This document shows positions 1 to 6,937 of a DNA stretch of 33,294 bases, piece by piece. Under the pieces are notes generated by a model that saw nothing but the letters and a program-made list of their open reading frames with translations, did not search any database and was not told where the DNA came from. Source of the stretch: Candidatus Planktophila lacus. Lineage in GTDB: Bacteria > Pseudomonadota > Gammaproteobacteria > Steroidobacterales > Steroidobacteraceae. Positions within the stretch are counted from its first letter, which is position 1, and every line of letters starts with the position of its first letter. Position numbers and translations under genes: made by a program. The stretch is from positions 1 to 33,294 of the forward strand of contig CALQLF020000029.1 of the NCBI GenBank assembly GCA_943331345.2, written 5' to 3'.

Positions 1-20
1 GCGGAAACTGCATTTTCCGC
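1..20. other. Small hairpin at the window edge
   Basis: Arms GCGGAAA and TTTCCGC form a perfect 7-bp stem with a 6-nt loop. No T-tract follows, so it is not a clear terminator. It may end a gene lying before the window or belong to the leader of the hydroxylase gene at 97. Positions 21-96 hold no recognisable promoter or gene. Confidence 0.3.
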
Positions 21-96
21 GAAGGAGACGCAAAACACCCTCCTCGGTCCGCACCCGCACAGTCAGCCTGCCGGCAAGACATTAGGGTGTTTCCTC

Positions 97-942
97 ATGT
101 CAGCCCTCCTCTCGTTCGGCTTTGCCCTGAAGCTAGGTCTCAGTTGCGCGGCCGTGGGGTTTTCCCGGAAAACCGACTGGCGGAACCTCGCCATCGACTT
201 TGCCTTCGCGGTGGTGTCACTCACGGCCTACGAAAACCTGCTGGGGCTAGGGTACTTCCGCGACCAAGGACTGCTGTTCGTGCATAGCGCCTGGCACGTA
301 GACTTGAGTCGGGTCACCTTCGCGGTCGAGCCTTGGCTAGGGCTGCCAAAGGGAGCACTGGCGCAAGCGTTGGGGCTGTTGTTTTTCATGCCTGTGGCCA
401 GCCACACCAACTACTGGATGCACCGCGCGCTACATGGGCAGCCCTTCTTGTGGCGAATGCACAAGCTGCACCACAGCCAGAGCCAGTTCACCGGCCTTAG
501 TAACTATCGCAACCACCCACTCGAGGTGCTGTTTTCCGGCTACGTGGGCGCGCTAATCATCGCCTTGCTGTGCCCATTCACCAGCGAATACGCACGGTTC
601 TATGGCTACTTCATCTTCTGCATGGGTGTGTTCACGCACTCCGGCATTCGCACAAACCTTGGGCCGCTGGAATGGGTGCTTGTATCGCCCATGGCGCACC
701 GCGTGCACCACTCACTGAACCCGCGACATGTCGACAAGAACTTCGGCTTCGCCTTCAGCGTGTGGGACCGCCTCTACGGTACGTACGTGCATGCGAACAC
801 GAGCGAAGAGATAGCGCTGGGCGTACGCGAGTATGTAGGGCTGCCGCCGCTCGCGGTGTTGGGGCGCAGCTTGGGTGAGCCGTTTGTGGCGGAGACTGTT
901 AGCCCGCCACACTCCACCAAAGCTTCAGCCCCACCAGCGTAA
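97..942 (+). CDS. Sterol desaturase / fatty acid hydroxylase family membrane protein
   Basis: This 281-residue protein carries the three-part histidine signature of the di-iron FA_hydroxylase superfamily: HRALH at 109-113, HKLHH at 122-126 and HRVHH at 201-205. Hydrophobic stretches near 30-55, 85-105 and 145-185 place the histidine boxes on one face of the membrane. Family members use O2 to hydroxylate or desaturate lipids, carotenoids or sterols; the substrate here cannot be told. The C-terminal 25 residues are low-complexity and unlike the family core. The ATG at 97 lacks a strong Shine-Dalgarno sequence. The 3' end overlaps that of the convergent TauE-like gene by 44 bp, so the two transcripts would be complementary at their ends. 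Seen: histidine boxes and membrane segments. Inferred: lipid oxidation. Confidence 0.85.
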   Translation: MSALLSFGFALKLGLSCAAVGFSRKTDWRNLAIDFAFAVVSLTAYENLLGLGYFRDQGLLFVHSAWHVDLSRVTFAVEPWLGLPKGALAQALGLLFFMPVASHTNYWMHRALHGQPFLWRMHKLHHSQSQFTGLSNYRNHPLEVLFSGYVGALIIALLCPFTSEYARFYGYFIFCMGVFTHSGIRTNLGPLEWVLVSPMAHRVHHSLNPRHVDKNFGFAFSVWDRLYGTYVHANTSEEIALGVREYVGLPPLAVLGRSLGEPFVAETVSPPHSTKASAPPA

Positions 943-1690
943 GCACCACGGCTAGCGCAGTGCGGAGTACGCCATGTGGCAGGCGACTGGAAAGCACAGC
1001 TCCCACCATCACCCCAGGCACCGAACCGATTAGCAAAGTGCCAAGCAAGGCGAAGTCCACATGGCCAATAAGCAGGTGCCCCATGCCAGCAAACATAGTG
1101 AGCGGCACGGCATGGACGATGTCGGAGGCTATAAGCCGAGGCGGCGTTAACCGTAGCGGGTAGAGGTACGCCAGAAACACCACGCCGATGGCCCCGGCAC
1201 CCACACTGGTGAACGTGACCAGCAGGCCGATGATGGCGCCAGCCACCACCGTGGCGGGGCCTTGCGCCGCTTTGAACTTCTCTGCTTGGGTGACACGAAG
1301 CCGCTGACCCGCATTGTGCAAACGACGCTGCAGCAAAATTCCCGCCGCCGTGAACACTACCGCACCGGCGATGACGAGTTTCAGGCTGTCCAGCGATTTG
1401 CCGTCCATGGGGTGGAAATGCAGCCATACCAATGCCGCTGCGGAAGCCGGCAAGCTACCTGCCCACAAGCGCCGAACCACGCCCCAATCGATTAAACCGT
1501 GGTGGCTATGGATACGGGTGGCGGCAATCTTCGTGAGTGCCGCAAACCACAGGTCGGTGCCCACGGCTGTCATGGGAGCGGTGCCGAACAACAGCAACAA
1601 AAGCGGCGTCATGAGGGCGCCACCGCCCACGCCGGTAAGCCCAACCATGGTGCCGGTAACGAACCCCGCGACGATTTGCAGTGTCTGCAT
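899..1690 (-). CDS. TauE/SafE (DUF81) family sulfite/anion exporter-like permease
   Basis: A 263-residue, very hydrophobic protein with about eight predicted membrane segments. It starts with the typical TauE/SafE glycine-rich helix: GLTGVGGGALMTPLLLL lies near residues 18-34, and a second related half begins near 140 (GAIIGLLVTFTSVGAGAIG). This internal two-fold repeat is characteristic of the family, which includes exporters of sulfite, sulfoacetate and other organic anions; many members remain uncharacterised. The ATG at 1690 is preceded by a weak GGCGGG. It is convergent with and overlaps the hydroxylase gene, and is separated from the exosortase gene upstream by 72 bp with no clear promoter. 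The substrate cannot be stated from sequence. Confidence 0.85.
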   Translation of the reverse strand: MQTLQIVAGFVTGTMVGLTGVGGGALMTPLLLLLFGTAPMTAVGTDLWFAALTKIAATRIHSHHGLIDWGVVRRLWAGSLPASAAALVWLHFHPMDGKSLDSLKLVIAGAVVFTAAGILLQRRLHNAGQRLRVTQAEKFKAAQGPATVVAGAIIGLLVTFTSVGAGAIGVVFLAYLYPLRLTPPRLIASDIVHAVPLTMFAGMGHLLIGHVDFALLGTLLIGSVPGVMVGAVLSSRLPHGVLRTALAVVLTLVGLKLWWSVAG

Positions 1691-1762
1691 CCCGCCATAG
1701 TAACGGCGCGGGCATGACAGCGCGAAGAAGCAGTGGTTATCGTGGCCTAGCCAACTTACGGC

Positions 1763-3502
1763 TTACGGTGAGCAACCGGCCGTTGGCTGGCAGGCGGCAG
1801 CAACAACGGCTGCGGGGAGATCTGCGCCGCTGGAACCGGCGCCGGGCGCCAGGGGCACACCCACCAGGAAAATGGTGGGCGGTGCGTTGGCGGCGCGTGG
1901 CAACAGCCAATCGCGTACGGCGAAAAGCTTCGCCTTCACGTCGCTGACGGTGGTTTGCCCGGCCACAACGTACCAGGAATAGAGGCGCCACGGCCGAAAC
2001 ACGGTCTCGGCGCCACTGCCATGGCTGGCGGCCGAACCAGCAAGAACACTAGTGGCGCCGGGCAGTTCTTCACCAAGGCGAATTTTCGGCCGCACATCGG
2101 TATAGCGAACCGTTACCCCGTTGGCCTTGCCAACACCGCCGCCCACGCGGTTCCAATCCCAGCTGTAGGGCTGGTTACTCTGGCTGACGAACTTGTGCCC
2201 CGGACGGTCGCGTTCGTAACGAATGGCAGCGAGGTAGATGGTTTGTTCGGCATTACGGTACGCCGCCACGTCGATGCGGTCTGCGCCGGCGTATTCGAGC
2301 GGCGTGGGGAAGGAAGCAGGGCCCGCGTAAGTGTAGGTGCCGATGTGCTGCGGGAACGCGTAGGCAGGCAAGTCGCCCTTCACGGTAGCCAGCGCTTGTG
2401 TGGCAGCAAGGTTCGCGAGCGGAGCCCAGGCCAAGAGAAGAGTCGCGAGCAAGCTCGCTCCTACAACAGAAGAGGAGCCTTGTAGGAGGGAGCTTGCTCC
2501 CGACCCATCAGCCTCTTGTAGGAGGGAGCTTGCTCCCGACCCATCAGCCCCCTGTAGGAGGGAGCTTGCTCCCGACCCATCAGCCGCTTGTGGGAGGGAG
2601 CTTGCTCCCGACTCTTGAAACAGGCTACCCACAAAAAACAACACCACAATGACCACGCCGAAAAACAGCCAGCCATAAACCAAATGATCGAAGCCGGTGG
2701 CGTATTGCAGGTCGGTGAAGTGCGCAATCATCACCATCATCCATGCGCGCAGGCCGTTGGCCAACAACGGCGTAAGCACGGCGGCCAACATGAACCAAAG
2801 CTTACGGTTCAGGCTGCGATACGTGAGGTGCGCAAACAGCAGCCCCAGAGTAACGGTAGCGATGAGATAACGAATGCCGCTGCAGGCCTCGGCTACCACG
2901 AACTCACCGGAGGCCATCGTCAACTGCATGCCATCGCGTAGCACCGGAATGCCACACAGACGCACTAACGCCACGGTGATGGTAGCCGTCAATTCCATGA
3001 GTGGTGGCACGAGGAACTCGCCGACCGGCGTTGCGAGCAAACAGAACAGCAGCGCGAAGCGGTGACGCCGCGCCCACGCATTGCCATTCACGGCCCACGC
3101 CAAAGTAGGAATTGCGGCGACAAGCGCGCCCTGCTCCACCACGGGAATACTCAGCAGACGTGCCATGAACCAAAGGGTGGCTAGACCGAACAGCGCGGCA
3201 TGCGGGAGCCAGCGCAGAAGACGGGTTTGAAAGGTAGCGACCCTGTTTAGTTGAACGCCGGGCGACGGCTCCGTGTCCAGACAGAAGCGTCCCCGCTCCG
3301 CTTCCCAAACCAGCCACGCAGCCGCCGGAATGACGATGAGGCAGTGGTTGAAGGTGCCGCTATCCCACCACTGATGCCAAAGAGCCGGCAGGCTGGGAGC
3401 AAAGCAAAGCCCCACCACCAGAGCAGCCAGCGGCAAGCCCCAAAGACGAAGAGTCGCGAGCAAGCTCGCTCCCACAAAAACCGTGTCTCCTGCAGACTTC
3501 AT
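1763..3502 (-). CDS. xrtA: Exosortase A with C-terminal EpsI-type domain (XrtA), containing REP-encoded segments
   Basis: Exosortases are polytopic inner-membrane transpeptidase-like enzymes thought to cut and transfer PEP-CTERM proteins. The 579-residue product has all three catalytic signatures: Cys207 in EACSGIRYL, Arg252 in LANGLRAWM and His273 in DHLVYGW. About eight membrane helices are followed, after a linker, by another helix and a soluble EpsI/DUF3485-like domain (about 370-560), a fusion known for XrtA. Two parts are REP sequence in frame. Residues 10-18 (VGASLLATL) open the first hydrophobic helix. Residues 297-354 form the linker, with a 12-residue repeat containing SGASSLLQ encoded by a 36-bp tandem, followed by VVGASLLAT leading into the next helix. 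The start ATG has GGGGG about 8 nt upstream; a GTG inside the REP, 11 nt after a GGAG, is an alternative. It is last in the prsR-prsT-xrtA run, 170 bp after prsT. Confidence 0.92.
   Translation of the reverse strand: MKSAGDTVFVGASLLATLRLWGLPLAALVVGLCFAPSLPALWHQWWDSGTFNHCLIVIPAAAWLVWEAERGRFCLDTEPSPGVQLNRVATFQTRLLRWLPHAALFGLATLWFMARLLSIPVVEQGALVAAIPTLAWAVNGNAWARRHRFALLFCLLATPVGEFLVPPLMELTATITVALVRLCGIPVLRDGMQLTMASGEFVVAEACSGIRYLIATVTLGLLFAHLTYRSLNRKLWFMLAAVLTPLLANGLRAWMMVMIAHFTDLQYATGFDHLVYGWLFFGVVIVVLFFVGSLFQESGASSLPQAADGSGASSLLQGADGSGASSLLQEADGSGASSLLQGSSSVVGASLLATLLLAWAPLANLAATQALATVKGDLPAYAFPQHIGTYTYAGPASFPTPLEYAGADRIDVAAYRNAEQTIYLAAIRYERDRPGHKFVSQSNQPYSWDWNRVGGGVGKANGVTVRYTDVRPKIRLGEELPGATSVLAGSAASHGSGAETVFRPWRLYSWYVVAGQTTVSDVKAKLFAVRDWLLPRAANAPPTIFLVGVPLAPGAGSSGADLPAAVVAAACQPTAGCSP
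2441..2612. repeat. Intragenic REP cluster: one variant B plus a four-copy 36-bp tandem of variant A
   Basis: An inverted variant B palindrome occupies 2441-2465 (arms GCGAGC/GCTCGC). Four forward variant A copies start at 2481, 2517, 2553 and 2589, exactly 36 bp apart. All lie inside xrtA and are translated without a stop. 36 bp equals 12 codons, so copy-number changes keep the frame. Confidence 0.95.
3453..3477. repeat. REP variant B at the 5' end of xrtA
   Basis: A single inverted copy with arms GCGAGC/GCTCGC and a GTGG head. It covers codons 9-17 of xrtA as annotated and encodes VGASLLAT, the start of the first membrane helix. Confidence 0.92.
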
Positions 3503-3520
3503 TCAAAAGCCCCCAGCAAC

Positions 3521-3664
3521 TGTGGGAGGCAGCTTGCTGCTAGCTCCTGCTGTGGGAGGCAGCTTGCTGCTAACTCTTGCTGTGGGAGGCAGCTTGCTGC
3601 TAACTCTTGCTGTGGGAGGCAGCTTGCTGCTAACTCTTGCTGTGGGAGGCAGCTTGCTGCCGGC
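3521..3664. repeat. Five-copy 30-bp tandem array of REP variant C between prsT and xrtA
   Basis: Copies start at 3521, 3551, 3581, 3611 and 3641, with an invariant 30-bp period. Arms are GGCAGC and GCTGCT in the first four copies (one G:T end pair) and GGCAGC/GCTGCC in the last. The array ends 9 bp before the prsT stop codon and fills nearly all of the 170-bp prsT-xrtA spacer, so a cotranscript would carry five successive small hairpins between the two genes. Confidence 0.95.
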
Positions 3665-3672
3665 AGCTTCAT

Positions 3673-5427
3673 CTACCGAGCCCCGACTTCTTCTGCGAGC
3701 GTCTCGGCGGCACGTCGATCGTCGAACATATGCCCGCCACGTAGCGCTTCCGTAATGGCGTCGCGCGCGGCCGAACGGTTGCTGGTAGCGAAATAGGCCA
3801 AAGCCAAGTGGTACTGCACGCTGGGGTTGCGTGGCGCAATTTTGGTGGCACGCTCCAGATGAGGCAACGCCTCCAGCGGCTTGCCGGCCGCCAGGAAAAG
3901 TTCGCCATAAGCATTGAGTACCATGACGTTGTCCCGATCTAACTCCAGCGCCCGCGCCATGGCCTTCTGCGCACCGGGAAAATCCGTTGCGGCGATGAGC
4001 GCTGCGTACTCCGCGAGCGTTTCGGGCTTCTCGCGCTTCGCGAGTTCGGTCTTCACCAAAGCTAGAGCACCGGGCCGGTCGCCAGCATGCAGCAACACCA
4101 TCACTTTCTGGTGGAGCAAGTTGAATTCGTCGGCGGCCACTTCAGGCGGTTGTCGCAACTGGAGCAAACCACCCCAAGCCAACCAATTCGGATCCTGTTC
4201 GCTGCCATTGAACTTCGCCTGGACGCGCTGGTACGCCTGCTCTGGCGCAGAGCGGTGCTGCTCTAGTGCTGCCAGTGCTGCCACCGCCAAGGCGTTTTCG
4301 GGAAGGTCGATGAGCGCATTACGCAGATACATATCCGCTTGGCCCGCCTGCCCCAATTGGAGCAAGCAGATGCCGACTACAATTTTCGCCTGGACCAAAT
4401 TCGGCGATTTCAGCAACAGATCCTCAAGCGCGTTGCGGGCCTCCAGAAACTGGCCATCTGCCGCCAACGCCTGGCCATAGAGAAATTTATCCAGCGGCGT
4501 CGCGCCGGAAGCTCTTGCCAAACCCGTGGCCACTTCCAGCGCCGGCTTCGGCTGCAACGCCAGCAACAGCGCCTGCACCTGGTGTTCCTGTGCCTTGGCG
4601 TTCATCTCGGGGCTCTGGGTGGCCGCTGCAGCCGCTTTGGCAAAAGCGGTAGCGGCCGCTGGGTACTGTCTCCGCAGGAACGCCAGTTCACCCTGCAAGT
4701 GGAAGCTTTCTGGGGCGTTCGCTGCCAGCTTGAACACTGCTGCCAACGTCTGCTCCGCAGCAGTATCGTCCCCGGCCTGTGTCTGCGCCACAGCTAAAGT
4801 CTGCAGCGCCAAAAGCCATGCCGGCCGCTCTTGCAATGCCTTCTGAATTTCATAGATCGCAACCACAGGGTGCTGTGCGGCCAACTGGGCAAGACCACCC
4901 TGCAGGTACAAGGCCGCGCGTTCCGTGGCGGTTTCGCCCTGCGCCGCAGCGCAGCGGCCCATGGCTTCGTCGAGAGTCATGGTCTGCGCCGCCACACGGC
5001 ATTCGCTCACCCGCAGTGTATTGCGCGGTGCCCGAAGGCGATCCGCCTCCGCTATTTCACGGCGACCTTCGACAAGATTGCCACTATCTAGTAGAGCCTC
5101 CGCTAACAAAGCGCGAGCCACACCGTCTTCGGCATGCGCGGAAATGTAGGGCTTGAGCAACTCAATGGCTTTCGCCGGATGCTGCGCCTCGAGCGCAGCG
5201 CGGGCGTCGGCCAGGGTGTTGTCAGGAGCTGTGCCACAAGCCACCAGAAGAGTCGCGAGCAAGCTCGCTCCCACAACAGCACGAATGCCCACAGTGGCAC
5301 CAACCCCTTGTGGGAGGCAGCTTGCTGCCGACTTCCAAGTCGCGAGCAAGCTCGCTCCCACAACACCACGAATGCTCACAGTGGCACCAACCCCTTGTGG
5401 GAGGCAGCTTGCTGCCGACTTCTTCAT
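3673..5427 (-). CDS. prsT: PEP-CTERM system TPR lipoprotein PrsT, with a REP-derived signal peptide
   Basis: A 584-residue tetratricopeptide-repeat protein encoded directly after the PrsR regulator. The start chosen is the ATG at 5427, because GGAGG lies 7 nt upstream and the longer frame would run back through prsR. The N-terminus is a lipoprotein signal ending in LLVAC, with lipobox Cys64 followed by Gly. The region before it is an 87-bp (29-codon) tandem duplication, each unit holding one variant C and one variant B REP; the second unit's VVGASLLAT forms most of the signal's hydrophobic core. The rest is alanine-rich helical TPR repeats. From memory, PrsT family members are usually clearly longer (around 900 residues), so this one looks short. 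PrsT is a conserved partner of exosortase A loci, probably outer-membrane anchored, but its biochemical role is not settled. The spacing to prsR is 2 bp. Confidence 0.88.
   Translation of the reverse strand: MKKSAASCLPQGVGATVSIRGVVGASLLATWKSAASCLPQGVGATVGIRAVVGASLLATLLVACGTAPDNTLADARAALEAQHPAKAIELLKPYISAHAEDGVARALLAEALLDSGNLVEGRREIAEADRLRAPRNTLRVSECRVAAQTMTLDEAMGRCAAAQGETATERAALYLQGGLAQLAAQHPVVAIYEIQKALQERPAWLLALQTLAVAQTQAGDDTAAEQTLAAVFKLAANAPESFHLQGELAFLRRQYPAAATAFAKAAAAATQSPEMNAKAQEHQVQALLLALQPKPALEVATGLARASGATPLDKFLYGQALAADGQFLEARNALEDLLLKSPNLVQAKIVVGICLLQLGQAGQADMYLRNALIDLPENALAVAALAALEQHRSAPEQAYQRVQAKFNGSEQDPNWLAWGGLLQLRQPPEVAADEFNLLHQKVMVLLHAGDRPGALALVKTELAKREKPETLAEYAALIAATDFPGAQKAMARALELDRDNVMVLNAYGELFLAAGKPLEALPHLERATKIAPRNPSVQYHLALAYFATSNRSAARDAITEALRGGHMFDDRRAAETLAEEVGAR
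5251..5419. repeat. Two 87-bp units of paired REPs inside the prsT signal-peptide region
   Basis: Each unit has an inverted variant B (5251-5275; 5338-5362) and a forward variant C (5309-5332; 5396-5419) separated by a shared spacer. Unit starts are 87 bp apart, a multiple of three, so the duplication keeps the prsT frame. Confidence 0.93.
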
Positions 5428-5429
5428 TT

Positions 5430-6821
5430 TCACGCCTCCGTGACGGAATTCAGACCCAACTTCTCCAGCATGTCGTAGAGAGTGGGGCGTGTAATGCCTA
5501 AAAGTTCTGCAGCCCGGGTAACGTTGCCTTCCGTGCGCGCCATGGCGCGCTGGACACACATGCGCTCTACACGCGAGCGAGCAACACGCAGGTTCAGCAC
5601 ATCCTCTTCTGGTACGTCTTCAGCAGCCGGAACGGGAAGGTCCAGATCTTCAGCTGAAATCATGGCACCGTCGCACATGATGACCGCAGAGTTGATGCGG
5701 TTTTGCAGTTCACGGATGTTGCCAGGCCAACCATAGGAACGAAGCGCCGCCTGCGCATCTTCCGTGAAGCCCTTGATGGCCCGACCATGCTGGCTGGCAC
5801 AAGAACTGAGAACCGCGCGGGCAATGAGCAGCACGTCGTCGCCACGCTCACGCAGCGCGGGTAGCGTCACCGTCATCTCGGCGACACGGAAATATAGGTC
5901 CTGACGGAACAAGCCGTCGGTAATCATCTTCTGAAGATCGCGATGGGTGGCGCAGACCACCCGTACGTCCACGGGGATGGGTTCGCGACCGCCAACCCGC
6001 TCCACTACACGTTCTTGCAGGAACCGCAGCAGCTTCGCCTGAAGAGCCGCCGGCATATCGCCAATTTCATCGAGGAACAAGGTACCGCCGTCCGCACTCT
6101 CGACCTTGCCGGGCGTGGTCTTGTGAGCGCCGGTGAAGGCGCCCTTTTCGTAGCCGAACAGCTCGCTTTCGAGCAGGTTTTCCGGAATGGCCGCACAGTT
6201 GATAGCGATGAACGTTTTGCCGGACCGTGGGCTAAGGTTGTGTAGCGCCCGAGCGACCAGTTCCTTGCCAGTACCGCTTTCGCCGAGCACGAGCGTGGAG
6301 GCACGCGTGGGCGCCAAGCGCTCAATCATGCGCCCCACTTTCAGGATAGGCTCGCAACTGCCAACCATGCCAGTCAATCCCGGCAACCCGCCAAGCGAGC
6401 GGCGCAGCGCCAGCTCCAGTTCAGCCATGTGGAAGGCGCGCTGGGTGATGAGGTCGAGCACCGCCACATCGACAGGTTTTTGGTAGAAATCGTAGGCGCC
6501 CTGTGCCACAGCACGCAGAGCGTTGTCGCGCTGGCCATTACCCGTCACCACAATCACCTTGGTGTGCGGCGCCAGGCGCAGGATATCGCGCAGGCAAGCG
6601 AGCCCTTCCTCGACGCCTTCCGCGTCGGGTGGCAGGCCGAGATCTTGCAGGACCACCTGCGGCTCGTGGCGACGCAGCTGCACCAACGCTTGTTCGCGGG
6701 TACTGGCGGTAAGCACCTCGTAGCCTTCGAAATGCCATTTCAGTTGGCGCAGCAAACCCGGGTCGTCCTCGACTACCAGGAGTTTCTGCTTCGCTTTGGC
6801 ATCAGTGGGCTTCGTATCCAA
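5430..6821 (-). CDS. prsR: PEP-CTERM-box sigma-54-dependent response regulator PrsR
   Basis: A 463-residue NtrC-type regulator. The receiver domain has the acidic pair near 19-20 (VEDD) and the phospho-acceptor Asp60 in QDLGLPPD. The AAA+ domain has Walker A GESGTGKE at 180-187, the sigma-54 contact loop GAFTGA at 227-232 and Walker B TLFLDE near 247-252. The C-terminus is a Fis-type helix-turn-helix (NVTRAAELLGITRPTLYDML). It should receive phosphate from PrsK and activate sigma-54 promoters of exopolysaccharide and PEP-CTERM genes. The start is a TTG at 6821, with AGGA 8 nt upstream. The gene follows prsK by 116 bp and is followed by prsT after 2 bp. A short search of the leaders in this block showed no convincing sigma-54 site. 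Confidence 0.93.
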   Translation of the reverse strand: MDTKPTDAKAKQKLLVVEDDPGLLRQLKWHFEGYEVLTASTREQALVQLRRHEPQVVLQDLGLPPDAEGVEEGLACLRDILRLAPHTKVIVVTGNGQRDNALRAVAQGAYDFYQKPVDVAVLDLITQRAFHMAELELALRRSLGGLPGLTGMVGSCEPILKVGRMIERLAPTRASTLVLGESGTGKELVARALHNLSPRSGKTFIAINCAAIPENLLESELFGYEKGAFTGAHKTTPGKVESADGGTLFLDEIGDMPAALQAKLLRFLQERVVERVGGREPIPVDVRVVCATHRDLQKMITDGLFRQDLYFRVAEMTVTLPALRERGDDVLLIARAVLSSCASQHGRAIKGFTEDAQAALRSYGWPGNIRELQNRINSAVIMCDGAMISAEDLDLPVPAAEDVPEEDVLNLRVARSRVERMCVQRAMARTEGNVTRAAELLGITRPTLYDMLEKLGLNSVTEA

Positions 6822-6937
6822 GGAGTCTTTCCTGAAACTGGGGGGCTTGTGCCAAGTCTACTGGCGGGTGCTTTTTTGCCATGTGGACTGGTTGGGAAAT
6901 TCGAACCGATAGGGTGTGAATTCGTCGTGCTTTTTTG
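6822..6937. other. prsK-prsR spacer with a 12-bp direct repeat
   Basis: GTGCTTTTTTGC occurs at 6868-6879 and again at 6927-6938. Each is followed within 2-3 bases by GTGGAC, which in the second copy is the 3' end of prsK. It looks like a small decayed duplication of the prsK end. No clear promoter or terminator is seen. Confidence 0.5.

Noticed and set aside
2398-2652. Plus-strand frames with repeated GGSLLPTHQP or RRELAPDPSA peptides
   Set aside because: These are other-frame readings of the REP array inside xrtA; no start signals or flanking domain support a gene.
3521-3664. CRISPR-like regular spacing of repeats (also 2481-2612 and 28583-28763)
   Set aside because: The sequences between the palindromes are themselves repeated rather than unique, the units are short palindromes found singly elsewhere, and no cas genes are present.
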